Notes: generated by a model from the letters alone, not told the origin. Positions 35,171 to 44,597 are shown, counted from the stretch's first letter. The stretch is 64,000 bases of DNA from Paenibacillus castaneae (GCF_002884445.1 NZ_KZ614144.1:4508094-4572093), one strand, 5' to 3'. Numbers and translations: made by a program.

Positions 35171-35254
35171 AGAACCGTACACCCCCACGATGTGTTCGCT
35201 TAGACGATTAGCTCAATTGAAGCTAATTCCAAGCAAACTGAAGTCTGTTCTTTA

Positions 35255-35578
35255 GTGTATGTGGGTAATTGCCTAGAAGTGCATGTACGACTGATTCAAA
35301 ACAGAATTCACATAATACTTCGTCCTCCTTCTCTTTGTCTCACACCATTTAAAATAACTTGCAAAATACTACTTGAGAGCCGTGCATTCACAAAATACAA
35401 TGTGTTTGATGAGCATTATAAAAACCGATTTGAAGAAGGCGAGTTTCGTAAGCGTGTACAGTTCATGTTCGATGGTGAACTTCAACAAATTAAATTCCGC
35501 TTAGGATTTTCTCTAGCTTTAAAAAAGATGACTCCTGATGATTTCAGGAGCCACCTATCGTTACTACTCAAGTCTTAA
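35255..35578 (+). pseudogene. Possible WYL-regulator fragment
   Basis: Only the middle of this frame (about 35378-35500) looks like protein: SRAFTKYNVFDEHYKNRFEE, then GEFRKRVQFMFDGELQQIKF. It resembles the end of the WYL domain of Bacillales transcription regulators, as I remember them. Both sides look non-coding, no HTH precedes it, and a terminator of the opposite operon overlaps its end. I read it as a truncated relic; confidence is low. Confidence 0.3.
35519..35550 (-). terminator. Terminator of the GH35 operon
   Basis: CTCCTGA/TCAGGAG with a five-base loop is followed on the minus strand by ATCTTTTTTAAAG. It lies about 50 bases after the oxidoreductase stop. Confidence 0.7.
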
Positions 35579-35601
35579 AGGCTATTCAATAGATAACGAG
35601 A

Positions 35602-36873
35602 TTATTCCCCGGAAACCGACCCGGCAGGTGAGTACTGGTTCATGAAACCATTCAGTTCAATCACTTGTCCTCCATTAAGACGGGAGCTTTCTGCGGCAAA
35701 AGCGATCATATGACTGCGGACGGATGCGGCCGCAGAAGTCAAACTTTCTTGACCGTTGTTTTCACGCACTTGATTCAGGAAATCCCGAACAATGCCGCTG
35801 TCGCCCCCGCCATGTCCGCTAGTCTGAACAGGAATTTCCGTGGTCGTCTTTTGATGGGTTAAAAAATCATACAACGTGATTTGATCTCCTTCTCCCCGCA
35901 ACTCTCCTTGAGTACCCATGATCTGAATTCGGCGCTCCTGCTCGAATGTAAAGCCGCTCATGCTGAACATGGCCGTCGCGCCGCCTTCAAATTCCATGTT
36001 CACTACTTGATGGTCGACGACATTATTGTCGCTTCGATACACGCAACGACCATAGTCCGTCTCGCGTAATCCCTTGATGATATTCGGTTTGGTCAGTTCT
36101 GATGTAAAATGACCAGCCCAGCCACGGAATTGTTCACTTAGATAGAAACGGGGTGCAGAGTATACGCAGGTAGCTTCGACTGCACAGTCTAGGCAGCGTT
36201 CTGTGGAGCCGGCGGGCGCATTTCCTTCATGGAAATGCTTCAGGGAACCAAAGGAGCTGACCCGAAGGCATTGACGATCCATAAGCCAGGAAAGGACATC
36301 CATATCATGGCATGATTTAGAAAGAATCATTGGACTGGAGGTATCGGAATTATTCCAGTTTCCCCTCACAAAGCTGTGGGCAATATGCCAATAGCCTACA
36401 TTTTCATTTAATTGAATCGATACGATTTCGCCGATACGCCCTTCTTGGATGATTTTCTTGATCTTGCTCCAAAACGATGTGTATCTTAGTACATGGCAGA
36501 TTGTCAGCTGACGATCCCGCTCCTCCGCCATCCGCTCCATCTCAAGACATTCCGCAGGCGAAGGCGACATCGGTTTCTCTAACATCACATGATATTTCTG
36601 CTTTAATGCCTGCATTGTTGGACCAAAGTGCATCTGATCCTGCGTACAAATGATGGCGACCTCAGCTATGCGCGGTTCTTGCAGCAAAGGCTCCCATGAT
36701 TCATAACACCGCTCCAGCGGGATGTTGTGCTCTTCGGCAAATTTTATTCTGCGCACCGGGTCAGCCTCAGCTACAGCAACGAATTCAAGCTCGTGCGGAT
36801 AATCAAGAGCGTATTTAGCATAACTGTTCCCTCTGGCTCCCGCTCCGATTAAAACAGCCTTAATTTGATTCAT
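35602..36873 (-). CDS. Gfo/Idh/MocA-family oxidoreductase
   Basis: A 423-residue NAD(P)-dependent sugar oxidoreductase. The Rossmann start KAVLIGAGARGNSYAKYAL is followed by AVAEADPVRRIKFAEEH, and by HVMLEKPMSPSPAECLEMER, whose EKP is the family's catalytic Lys motif. Then comes a long C-terminal beta-sheet domain with ERCLDCAVEATC, a cysteine cluster unusual among short members. The ATG at 36873 follows AGGAAGAAG. It is 57 bases behind the GH35 gene and probably converts a sugar released by it, or by another glycosidase, through oxidation. Substrate unknown. Confidence 0.85.
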   Translation of the reverse strand: MNQIKAVLIGAGARGNSYAKYALDYPHELEFVAVAEADPVRRIKFAEEHNIPLERCYESWEPLLQEPRIAEVAIICTQDQMHFGPTMQALKQKYHVMLEKPMSPSPAECLEMERMAEERDRQLTICHVLRYTSFWSKIKKIIQEGRIGEIVSIQLNENVGYWHIAHSFVRGNWNNSDTSSPMILSKSCHDMDVLSWLMDRQCLRVSSFGSLKHFHEGNAPAGSTERCLDCAVEATCVYSAPRFYLSEQFRGWAGHFTSELTKPNIIKGLRETDYGRCVYRSDNNVVDHQVVNMEFEGGATAMFSMSGFTFEQERRIQIMGTQGELRGEGDQITLYDFLTHQKTTTEIPVQTSGHGGGDSGIVRDFLNQVRENNGQESLTSAAASVRSHMIAFAAESSRLNGGQVIELNGFMNQYSPAGSVSGE

Positions 36874-36930
36874 GTTCTTCTTCCTACCTTCGTTTGGAAT
36901 GGTCAATCTACATTTACATCCGAATACAGC

Positions 36931-38685
36931 CTACCCGAGAATAGCGCTTTCGCGCAGGGTAACGACCAGGTCTTTGGCACCGTGCAGCTCGAATAGCACA
37001 AGCTCGTTTTCTCCTTTTCGGAGGAGAGGGCCCGGGATATACAATGTTTTCTGCGGCCCTACCGTTTCCCAATACCGACCAAGGTTATATCCGTTGATGT
37101 ACGCCACACCTTTGTTCCAGCCTTTCAGCTCGAGGAATGTATCAGCCGTTTCATCCACTTGGAACGTCCCTTTGTAGAATGTTGGCTGGTCTTCGTGTTT
37201 CGTTTCTGATGAGGCATATTCCAGCTTTGATAAATCTTCCAATGGCAGGTTGTGGATTGTCCAATGGTAGAGGAACTGCGCACCAAAACGGATTCCTTCG
37301 GTTATCCCTTTCACATCACGCAGATATGGGCCGTAGTTTGTCCGCCCCATATTTTCGACGAGCACGCTCAATTGTGCTCCTTCAGACGGGATACTGAAAG
37401 AAATAGGATCCGCGTCATTATTCCAGCGCTCCACTACGCCTTTAAACTCACCGTTGACAAAGATCTGCGCACGATCATGCACGTTCTGCAAATTCAACTT
37501 GGTTTCTTGGCGTGGTCCCGAAATTCGCGTTGTGTATAAGATGAAGCCGTAGTTTTGTCCCAACATCTCCATAGGGTCCGGGCATGTTCTCAGTACCGGC
37601 GTAGACAGCTCGTCTAGAGAATCGAATAGCAGCGCTTTCTGTGTCATGTTGACCTGTCCGAAAGCTTTCTTCGCGATGGGTTCCGGAAGCTCCAGTGGAC
37701 CGAGATCAACGTATTTGGACACGATATCGCGTACGGCATAGAACTTGTCCGTCAAATCGCCGGATTCACTGATCGCTACATCATAGTCGTAGCTTGTGAC
37801 CGTGGGCATGTAGGTGCCGGAGTCATTCGCGCCGCTCCAGAAGCCGAAGTTCGTCCCGCCGTGGAACATATAGAAATTGACTGATGCATCCATTGCCAGC
37901 ATTTCGTCGAATACTTTCGCCACATCGGCGGCATCCCGGGTATGATGCTTCTCGAACCAATGGTCGAACCAACCGTTCCAATATTCCATACACATGATTG
38001 GGCCTTCAGGCTGGTAAATACGAAGCTCAGCGAAAGCTTCCTCTGGCCGTGAACCAAAATTGACAGTCTCCAACACACCCGGTACCATACCGCCTTGTAG
38101 CATAAAGTCTCCTGGTCCATCGGAAGTGAACAGCAGCACGTCGATGCCTCGTATGATCTTGCTCTCTTTTAAATATTCAAGGTATTGCGTGTCATTTCCA
38201 TAGCTTCCGTACTCGTTCTCGATTTGCATGGCGATGATCGGCCCGCCGTTCGTACAGAGCAGCGGAACCAGCATCGGCATCAAAACGTCGAAATAGGCAT
38301 CAATTTTATCAAGGAATGGCTGGTGGAAACAACGTAAGCGCATACAGGGATCAGCCAGTAGCCAAGCCGGCATTCCGCCGAATTCCCACTCCGCGCAAAT
38401 ATACGGACTCGGGCGAACGATAACATGCAGCCCTAGTTCACCTGCTGTCTCGATAAACTTGACGATGTCAGCGATGCCTTTGAAATTGAATTGCCCTTCG
38501 CGCGGCTCATGAAGGTTCCACGGTACATAGGTTTCAACCGTGTTGAAGCCGCAAGCCTTCAACTTCATCAGACGATCCCGCCAATACTCGGGAACTACAC
38601 GAAAATAATGAATTGCTCCTGAAATAATTCTAATTGGCTCACCATCAAGAACAAATTGGTTACCTTCCACAGCAAAAATAGACAT
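36931..38685 (-). CDS. GH35 beta-galactosidase
   Basis: A 584-residue glycoside hydrolase family 35 enzyme without a signal peptide, hence cytoplasmic. The N-terminal TIM barrel has ISGAIHYFRVVPEYWRDRL, NTVETYVPWNLHEP and RPSPYICAEWEFGG. The acid/base Glu lies in QIENEYGSYG (Glu 158) and the nucleophile Glu in CMEYWNGWFDHW (Glu 234). C-terminal jelly-roll domains end with GYNLGRYWETVGPQ. The ATG follows CGGAGGG. It is expected to remove terminal beta-galactose from imported oligosaccharides. It is preceded by the LacI gene and a perfect operator-like palindrome, so it is likely repressed by that protein. Confidence 0.93.
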   Translation of the reverse strand: MSIFAVEGNQFVLDGEPIRIISGAIHYFRVVPEYWRDRLMKLKACGFNTVETYVPWNLHEPREGQFNFKGIADIVKFIETAGELGLHVIVRPSPYICAEWEFGGMPAWLLADPCMRLRCFHQPFLDKIDAYFDVLMPMLVPLLCTNGGPIIAMQIENEYGSYGNDTQYLEYLKESKIIRGIDVLLFTSDGPGDFMLQGGMVPGVLETVNFGSRPEEAFAELRIYQPEGPIMCMEYWNGWFDHWFEKHHTRDAADVAKVFDEMLAMDASVNFYMFHGGTNFGFWSGANDSGTYMPTVTSYDYDVAISESGDLTDKFYAVRDIVSKYVDLGPLELPEPIAKKAFGQVNMTQKALLFDSLDELSTPVLRTCPDPMEMLGQNYGFILYTTRISGPRQETKLNLQNVHDRAQIFVNGEFKGVVERWNNDADPISFSIPSEGAQLSVLVENMGRTNYGPYLRDVKGITEGIRFGAQFLYHWTIHNLPLEDLSKLEYASSETKHEDQPTFYKGTFQVDETADTFLELKGWNKGVAYINGYNLGRYWETVGPQKTLYIPGPLLRKGENELVLFELHGAKDLVVTLRESAILG

Positions 38686-38790
38686 GGTATTACCCTCCGT
38701 TTATTTATGATTTAAATTCGTGCATATATCATTTAACGTTATCGATGACCTTCATCACATAAAGCATTTTCTAAATCTACTAAAAAAATA

Positions 38791-38816
38791 TCTACGGATT
38801 TCCGTAAATAATTATG
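38791..38816 (-). repeat. 26-bp hairpin repeat in the GH35 leader
   Basis: This is an exact copy of the 26 bases at 38950-38975. On the minus strand it contains TACGGAAATCCGTA (stem TACGG/CCGTA) followed by GATATTTTTTT, so it resembles a short intrinsic terminator. Its place in the leader of the GH35 operon suggests attenuation, or simply a duplicated terminator. Confidence 0.6.
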
Positions 38817-38916
38817 CTATGTGGGACGGATTCGTTTACCTAGACTTATAGCCAGCTTATCGAGTACAATATGTAGATTTTAATATTTGACCATCACCAT
38901 TCTTTGGGGCAACACA

Positions 38917-38930
38917 GGAAAACGTTTTCC
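38917..38930 (-). promoter_or_regulatory. LacI/GalR-type operator
   Basis: GGAAAACGTTTTCC is a perfect 14-base palindrome with a central CG, the classical form bound by LacI/GalR-family repressors. It lies between the lacI stop and the GH35 start. Confidence 0.7.
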
Positions 38931-38949
38931 ATTCTGCTAAAAAAAATTA

Positions 38950-38975
38950 TCTACGGATTTCCGTAAATAATTATG
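38950..38975 (-). terminator. Terminator of the lacI gene (repeat copy 2)
   Basis: TACGGAAATCCGTA followed by GATAATTTTTTTT on the minus strand begins over the stop codon of the LacI-family gene (38971-38973). The same 26 bases recur 159 bases downstream at 38791-38816. Confidence 0.6.
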
Positions 38976-40017
38976 AACTCATAGAAGACTGTCGAATGAC
39001 CAGTTGTACTGGTAATTGAACTTTCACAGGTATATCTAAGGTTCCGTTTATATATTGAACTAATATCTTGGCCGAAGTAACCCCAATTTCGTATTTCGGA
39101 ACTGCTACTGTCGACAAAGGTGGATTCGTGTACTCAGACAATTCGATATTATCTACACCGATAAAACTCATATCTTCAGGAATACGTAGTCCTCTCTCCG
39201 AGACCGCTCTCATGGCCGCAATTGCAAGAGTGTCGCTTGCAGCAAAAATGGCCGTCGGCAAATCGTTTGACTGTGAATCTATTACATTGATCATGCCGCT
39301 ATAGCTCTTCTCAACCAGCCACTCGGTATCGATTACCCAGTCGGGATTCACTTCCAATCCGGCGCGATGCATCGCATATTTGAACCCTATAAATCGCTTA
39401 TCTTCTGGGTTGCCATTGATACCGGTATCGCCTCCGATAAAGCCTATTTCACGGTGTCCCTGCGCAATTAAATGTTCAATTGCGGCTTGAACAGCAGCTA
39501 TCCGGTCATAATCCACAATAGCAATGTCAGCAACGTCTCCATCCGTTAAATCGATGCCGACAACTGCTCGGATGTGCTTTCGGATATAGGTTAAAATCTC
39601 TGAATCAATTTCTCCGATAACAATCATCCCATCCAGCTGTGATTCCGTTACCACTCTGTGCAGTTGCTGCTCGCTTTGCAATTCATCCAAAGAGTGAACA
39701 TAAGTTAATGTATAGCCAGAATTCTGCAACTGTTTGCTCAACCCTGATAAAATGGGGGAGAAATAAGGATGCTGCCCTCGAAACTGCGGTTTCATCACTA
39801 TGCAGCCTACCTGCATTGAAGGGTTAGCTCCTTCCCTTTTATTTTGAACCAAATTGCGTGCAGCTTCATTCGGCTTATAGCCTAATTCTACGACAACTTC
39901 CCAAATTCTTTTTTTTGTTTCCGCATTAATTTGCCTGCTCGTATCGTTATTAATGACTCTTGAAACCGTAGAAACGGAAACACCGACCTGATTTGCAATA
40001 TCTTTGAGTGTGGGCAA
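38971..40017 (-). CDS. LacI-family transcriptional repressor
   Basis: A 348-residue regulator. The start is a TTG at 40017, nine bases after AAGGAG, giving MPTLKDIANQVGVSVSTVSR, the canonical LacI HTH at the very N-terminus; longer in-frame starts would put 12 residues before it. VINNDTSRQINAETKKRIWE and ELGYKPNEAARNL (hinge) follow. The ligand domain has VGCIVMKPQFRGQHPYFSPI, IGFIGGDTGINGNPEDKRF and FIGVDNIELSEYTNPPLSTV. It probably represses GH35 and oxidoreductase, and perhaps itself, since an operator-like half-palindrome precedes it. The inducing sugar is unknown, likely a galactoside. Confidence 0.92.
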   Translation of the reverse strand: MPTLKDIANQVGVSVSTVSRVINNDTSRQINAETKKRIWEVVVELGYKPNEAARNLVQNKREGANPSMQVGCIVMKPQFRGQHPYFSPILSGLSKQLQNSGYTLTYVHSLDELQSEQQLHRVVTESQLDGMIVIGEIDSEILTYIRKHIRAVVGIDLTDGDVADIAIVDYDRIAAVQAAIEHLIAQGHREIGFIGGDTGINGNPEDKRFIGFKYAMHRAGLEVNPDWVIDTEWLVEKSYSGMINVIDSQSNDLPTAIFAASDTLAIAAMRAVSERGLRIPEDMSFIGVDNIELSEYTNPPLSTVAVPKYEIGVTSAKILVQYINGTLDIPVKVQLPVQLVIRQSSMSS

Positions 40018-40048
40018 GATACAGTGCTCCTTATTCCTGAATTTTGAC

Positions 40049-40062
40049 GCCAAACGCTTTCC
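40049..40062 (-). promoter_or_regulatory. Operator-like site upstream of lacI
   Basis: GCCAAACGCTTTCC is an imperfect CG-centred palindrome about 32 bases upstream of the TTG start of lacI. It resembles the perfect site at 38917 and suits autoregulation or catabolite control. Confidence 0.45.
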
Positions 40063-40143
40063 ATGTTGATTGTAATATGCTCTTATTCGAGAGTCAATAT
40101 GGTGATGAATAAAAATCTGATTGTTAATCTTCTGCAGTCTTCT

Positions 40144-41571
40144 TCATATCCTGCCCAGCTTCGCACCTTGCAGCAGCTGGCGGCGTGTCCATTCATTGGC
40201 GACGATCGCATCGCCGTCCGAGGACAGCTGCTCGTACAGCCGTTTCCTCAGCACAGCAAGCAGTTCTGCGTGCTCTGCCTTCCCGCTCAGGTTAACCAGT
40301 TCGCCAGGGTCGCCGACCATGTCGTACAGCTCATCAACGTCCGATAAATTCCAGATGTATTTCCAGTCTGCCGTGCGAATCATCCGCTGCGTATACAACC
40401 CGAACTGCTGGCCGTTATAAGTTGACACGACGGCGTCCCGCCAATCGGCCGGCTCTTCCCCAGCTAGCAGCGGCCTAAGTGAGCGGCCCTGCAGATCCCC
40501 AGGATCACGCGTTTGCAAATCGAGAAGTTCCAGAATCGTAGGCGGCAAATCTAGAAAATTGTAGACGAACTGTTCGCATCGCCAGCCTGATTCTGCTTCC
40601 CCGCCACCCGGCATCCGAATGATGAGCGGCACTCGTACTACATCGTCATACATAATGTAGTGTTTATCCATCATGCCGTGGGAACCGCACATATCGCCGT
40701 GGTCTGCGGTAAAGATCACGATGGTATTATCCGCCATGCCTAACCGCTCCAGCGTTCCCATCACTAGACCGATCGCATCGTCAAGTTGACTAATAACGGC
40801 ATAATAACGGGCAACGATCGGCGCCCAGTCCTGCCAGCCGTAACCGGTGACGCCCCAGCTCTCCAGCTGCTGGCGTTGAATATACGGCTTATCGGCAAAT
40901 GTCTCGCGGAAGCCTGCCCATTCTGGGATGTCCGCAGCATCGTACATCCCTGCGAATAGAACCGAAGGTCGGCAGGGCAAATGGGGTTCGCTGAAGTGCA
41001 GCGCTAGATGCCAGGGCCGCCCGTCATCCCGCAGCCGCTCCAGCGTCTCGCCCGCACGCGCGGCGAACCAATGCGTCTCCGCGTCTTCCAGAGGCAGCGG
41101 GCTCTCTTCGCCGAAGAAACCGTTCTCGTAACGGACGTCCGGGTGCTTCTGCGAGACAAAGTCGCGATAATCTGCTTCACTGACGTACGACTCGTAACCA
41201 TAAGCTGTAGGGTCGTGCACCGGATTGACACCCCATTTGCCCAAATATGCCGTCGCATAGCCACTTTCGGCAAGCGTTCGCGTCCATGTGTAGGATTCCG
41301 GCGGCAGTGCCGTCACAGGCAGAGCACCGCTATAATTCCATAGGGCGCCGAATGTCTCCGGCCTCCTCCCACGCAGCAGTGACTGCCTGGCAGGCGAACA
41401 GACCGGCAGCACTGAGTAGGCGTGGGGGAAGGAGACTCCCTGCTCAGACATACGGTCCAGATTTGGTGTGCGAACCGGATACTTGCCGCTGAAACCGACG
41501 CAATCTTCTCGCAATTGGTCGGCCGTGATCAGCAGTACGTTAGGCTTCCGCTCTTTCATCGAATCCGGCAT
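40144..41571 (-). CDS. Cys-type sulfatase
   Basis: A 475-residue cytoplasmic arylsulfatase-fold enzyme. The active-site signature is VCSPARQSLLRG, with Cys 58 in the CxPxR motif that is converted to formylglycine. Metal ligands are visible at ITADQLREDC near the N-terminus and in FTADHGDMCGSHGMMDK. HSEPHLP-like FSEPHLPCRP and ELYDMVGDPGELVNLSG near the end are also family features. The ATG at 41571 follows AAGGAG and overlaps the AraC gene by 32 bases. It should remove sulfate esters from imported sugars. It needs a maturase (FGE or anSME) that is not in the window. Confidence 0.9.
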   Translation of the reverse strand: MPDSMKERKPNVLLITADQLREDCVGFSGKYPVRTPNLDRMSEQGVSFPHAYSVLPVCSPARQSLLRGRRPETFGALWNYSGALPVTALPPESYTWTRTLAESGYATAYLGKWGVNPVHDPTAYGYESYVSEADYRDFVSQKHPDVRYENGFFGEESPLPLEDAETHWFAARAGETLERLRDDGRPWHLALHFSEPHLPCRPSVLFAGMYDAADIPEWAGFRETFADKPYIQRQQLESWGVTGYGWQDWAPIVARYYAVISQLDDAIGLVMGTLERLGMADNTIVIFTADHGDMCGSHGMMDKHYIMYDDVVRVPLIIRMPGGGEAESGWRCEQFVYNFLDLPPTILELLDLQTRDPGDLQGRSLRPLLAGEEPADWRDAVVSTYNGQQFGLYTQRMIRTADWKYIWNLSDVDELYDMVGDPGELVNLSGKAEHAELLAVLRKRLYEQLSSDGDAIVANEWTRRQLLQGAKLGRI

Positions 41572-42484
41572 TCGTTATCCGCTCCTTTCCTTCCCGCTGA
41601 CCATGCGAGCCGGTCCGGTATTCACGCGGCGAGCAACCGGTATAGCGGACGAACAGTCGACTGAAGAATGATGGATCGTCGTAGCCGACCATAGTCGCAA
41701 CATAGATGACCTTCTCATCGGACTCCAGCAGCATCCGTTTCGCCCGTTCAATGCGAATTTCGTGCAGCAGATCGAATACGCTCTTTCCGAACTCCTCGCG
41801 CACCAACCGGTTCAGTTGACGAGTGCTGACATTAAACAGGCTGGACAGCGCCTGAAGCGTAATTTTTTTGTCGAAATGACGTTCAAGATAACCGGAAATC
41901 CGTCTGGCCATCATCACTCGCTCCGATTGGCGCGGGGATCTATGGATACGATGACTTTGCATATTGGCGTAATAGCGGGACAGCAGAATAAGCAGCTCCA
42001 CCATCTGCAGGCGGATGAGCGTCGTGTGGCCGGAGCCGCGGCTGCTGAATTCGCGGTTCATGCTCTCCAGCAGCGCTAGCACGGACGACGCCTCTTGGCC
42101 GTTCAGATTCAGGTAATGGTTGAAGCGGACATCCTGCTTCAGGAAGGGATGCACGTAGAAATAATCCATCGATGCCGTAATTTCCAGCTCCTGAAGCAAC
42201 GCATCGGGAATAAAGGACGGCATGAACAAGCAATTAACGATTTCCATATGCTCGCCAGCCTCTACGAAATAAGCATGTGTCTCACCTGGATTGATAATAA
42301 ACACGTCGCCCGCATGAATGTTGTAATGGTTGCCTTGGAAGATGTGGACACCCTGTCCTTGCACCACGAATACAAGCTCAATAAACTCGTGGCCGTGTTC
42401 AGCGACAGAAGCTTGCACCGTCCGATTGATCCAGAACGGAAATTCATCCTTCATGTACGTATTGCTTCCCAGTATTCGTTCCAT
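41540..42484 (-). CDS. AraC-family regulator with cupin sensor
   Basis: A 314-residue one-component regulator. An N-terminal cupin domain (HEFIELVFVVQGQGVHIFQG, AGDVFIINPGETHAYFVE) should bind a sugar. The C-terminal AraC DNA-binding domain has two HTHs: LQALSSLFNVSTRQLNRLVR and VIYVATMVGYDDPSFFSRLF. It overlaps the sulfatase downstream by 32 bases and follows the sulfatase-like gene by 46 bases. It is presumably the local activator of the sulfatase/oxidoreductase operon. Confidence 0.9.
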   Translation of the reverse strand: MERILGSNTYMKDEFPFWINRTVQASVAEHGHEFIELVFVVQGQGVHIFQGNHYNIHAGDVFIINPGETHAYFVEAGEHMEIVNCLFMPSFIPDALLQELEITASMDYFYVHPFLKQDVRFNHYLNLNGQEASSVLALLESMNREFSSRGSGHTTLIRLQMVELLILLSRYYANMQSHRIHRSPRQSERVMMARRISGYLERHFDKKITLQALSSLFNVSTRQLNRLVREEFGKSVFDLLHEIRIERAKRMLLESDEKVIYVATMVGYDDPSFFSRLFVRYTGCSPREYRTGSHGQREGKERITNAGFDERAEA

Positions 42485-42530
42485 CCTTCATCCCCTCACG
42501 TCATCCTTGCATCGTAATCGGATCAATAGA

Positions 42531-43958
42531 CTATGCTTGGACATGCCGCTCATCCGTCGCCAGATCGAATCGCTCACGACGCGGATCTTGAAACCATTCG
42601 TCCCACGTCATCCCCGATTCCGCCAGAATCTGCTCAATGCGCCTGCGGAACGGAAGTCCCGCCTCGCGGAGCTGCCGGTCCTTCGGATCCTCACGGCCGT
42701 CCAGCTTCGCCTCCACCCAACTATCCAGCTGCCGTTCCAGCTGATCAGCGAGCTCCGGCTCCCGCTCCGCGAGGTTAACCATTTCTTCTGGATCAGCTTC
42801 CAGATCATACAGCTCTCTTGGCGGTCTTATAAAAGGACCCGCGTCGTACGTGCGAATAAACTTGTAGCGGTTCGTTCGTATGCCGCGCGCCGCCTGCCAG
42901 GCGCATTCACTCAGGTAGACGACGTCATGCGTACCTTCCGTCTCACTGCGGATAGAAGGCCATAAACTACGGCCGTCCATTGCGGGCGGGTCTGCAACCT
43001 TCGAAAGGTCGACGCCACCAGGCTTTTCACTGCGTATCGCTTCCAGTACTGTCGGCATAATGTCCACCTGCTGCACGAGGCCCTGCACCCTGCGTCCCGC
43101 AGGAATACGTCCCGGCCACCGCATAATTATCGGCACATGGACGGTCGGCTCGTACAAGCCGCAATGATCCCAGTAGATGTCGTGCTCCGTCAGACTTTCA
43201 CCATGATCGCCGAACAAAATCAGCAGCGTATCTTCTTTAATACCTAACTTCTCCAGATGACCGTCGAGTTCCTTCAGTCGATCATCAAGATAGCGAATTT
43301 CTGCGTCGTACAGCGCGTCGTAGTAGGCGCTGTCGGTTACCGGCCCGACCAGATCATAATGGTGGTGCTTGAAGAATGGGTAGGCGGGATGGTTGTAAGC
43401 CGGCTCCATGCTACGGTTGTCCGGATCATACGGATCTCGTCCCGCTTCATAAAATTCCGGAATATACGATTCCGGTGGCAAATAAGGCGTATGAGCGTCC
43501 CAATAATGAAGGAACAAAAAGAATGATTCATCCTTGTGCTCCGTCAGCCATGGCAATGCCAGATCATTGACGATCCGACCGTCGATCCAGCGATCGCCGC
43601 CTACGCTGTTCGTATAGTAACGGTAACCGCGCGCAAACCATTCCTTAAGCTGGTACAAATTGTCCACCGCCGACGTCGTGAAGCCGGCCCCACGCAGCAG
43701 GTTCGGCAGCCACGGGGTCGATTTGGGCAAATGTGTCAGCTCTGAACCGTGGGAGACAATCCCTGTCGTAAGCCCCACTTTGCCGGTAAAAATGCCAGTA
43801 TGCGCCACTTCGGTCGGAATATCGGCGGCATAAGCGCGCTCGAACAGCACACCCTGCTCGGCGATCCGATCCAAATATGGGCTCGTAGGCTTCGAATAGC
43901 CGTATCCGCTTAACCTTGAGGCGCGAAGCGTATCAAGCGATATGAGTATGATTTTCAT
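42531..43958 (-). CDS. Sulfatase-fold protein with Thr active site
   Basis: A 475-residue alkaline-phosphatase-superfamily protein. ILISLDTLRASRLSGYGYS carries the first metal ligand and FGDHGESLTEHDIYWDHCGL the second block; LYDLEADPEEMVNLAEREPE is the usual sulfatase C-terminal feature. But the formylglycine position is Thr 49 in IPTEVAHTGIFTG: neither the Cys/Ser, the Pro, nor the Arg of CxPxR is present. It therefore cannot form formylglycine. A Thr nucleophile suggests a phosphodiesterase or phosphohydrolase-like reaction, as in NPP-type members, or a non-catalytic role. ATG follows AAGGAG. It lies between the APS kinase and AraC genes. Confidence 0.83.
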   Translation of the reverse strand: MKIILISLDTLRASRLSGYGYSKPTSPYLDRIAEQGVLFERAYAADIPTEVAHTGIFTGKVGLTTGIVSHGSELTHLPKSTPWLPNLLRGAGFTTSAVDNLYQLKEWFARGYRYYTNSVGGDRWIDGRIVNDLALPWLTEHKDESFFLFLHYWDAHTPYLPPESYIPEFYEAGRDPYDPDNRSMEPAYNHPAYPFFKHHHYDLVGPVTDSAYYDALYDAEIRYLDDRLKELDGHLEKLGIKEDTLLILFGDHGESLTEHDIYWDHCGLYEPTVHVPIIMRWPGRIPAGRRVQGLVQQVDIMPTVLEAIRSEKPGGVDLSKVADPPAMDGRSLWPSIRSETEGTHDVVYLSECAWQAARGIRTNRYKFIRTYDAGPFIRPPRELYDLEADPEEMVNLAEREPELADQLERQLDSWVEAKLDGREDPKDRQLREAGLPFRRRIEQILAESGMTWDEWFQDPRRERFDLATDERHVQA

Positions 43959-44013
43959 TGTATGCCGTCTCCTTCGGTATGTCCGGTGGTCCGGTCATCA
44001 ATTGCCTCTCAAG

Positions 44014-44565
44014 CTATGCTCTCTGTGCTGCGTGCATGAACCGCAAATTGGCATGCAGCCAGCCAATTACTGTGTCTGCATTATCCTGCAGCGAAGCAGA
44101 AACCGTTTCAATTGTGATGTCGGGGAACTGCGGCACCTCGAACGGATCCGAAACGCCGGTAAAATGGTGCAAGTTGCCGTTTCTCGCCTTGGCATACAAG
44201 CCCTTCACGTCACGGCGCTCGCACTCGCTAAGCGGGCACTGTACGTAAATTTCTACGAACCCGGGCAGCTGTGACCGGGCGTAGTCGCGCATTTCCTGGT
44301 AGGGTGTAATGGCGGAGACGAGCACATCCACGCCATTGCGCGAGAGAAGCTTAGCCACGTAGACGATCCGTTTGATATTCTCCATTCGATCCTCACGTGA
44401 GAAGCCAAGCCCTTTGCAGATTGTCTCTCTAAGCTCGTCGCCATCCAGCAGCTCCACGTGCCTCCCTTCCTTAAGCAACTCCGCCGCTACATGCCGGGCA
44501 GTCGTCGTCTTGCCTGCTCCCGACAATCCCATGAACCATATAACCGAACCGTGTTGTCTGTCCAT
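44014..44565 (-). CDS. cysC: Adenylylsulfate (APS) kinase
   Basis: A 183-residue P-loop kinase. VIWFMGLSGAGKTTTARHVA is Walker A. DGDELRETICKGLGFSREDR is the APS-binding segment, and GLYAKARNGNLHHFTGVSDP the lid/helix typical of CysC. Length is standard for stand-alone CysC, which makes PAPS from APS and ATP. ATG follows GAGGAG. No ATP sulfurylase (CysN/CysD or Sat) or PAPS reductase is in the window, and the gene sits among sulfatase-like proteins and sugar oxidoreductases, 32 bases after one of them. Either it recycles sulfate released from the glycan or it has another phosphoryl acceptor. Confidence 0.88.
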   Translation of the reverse strand: MDRQHGSVIWFMGLSGAGKTTTARHVAAELLKEGRHVELLDGDELRETICKGLGFSREDRMENIKRIVYVAKLLSRNGVDVLVSAITPYQEMRDYARSQLPGFVEIYVQCPLSECERRDVKGLYAKARNGNLHHFTGVSDPFEVPQFPDITIETVSASLQDNADTVIGWLHANLRFMHAAQRA

Positions 44566-44597
44566 GCTGATCGTCTCCTCTTCCCTAGTTCTTTCGC

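Larger units (their letters stand above)
38686..38970 (-). promoter_or_regulatory. Promoter/operator region of the GH35 operon
   Basis: This 285-base region between lacI and the GH35 gene contains the operator at 38917-38930 and two copies of a hairpin-forming 26-mer. No single -35/-10 pair is compelling. The GH35 leader would be about 150 to 230 bases and would include the 38791-38816 hairpin. Confidence 0.5.
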
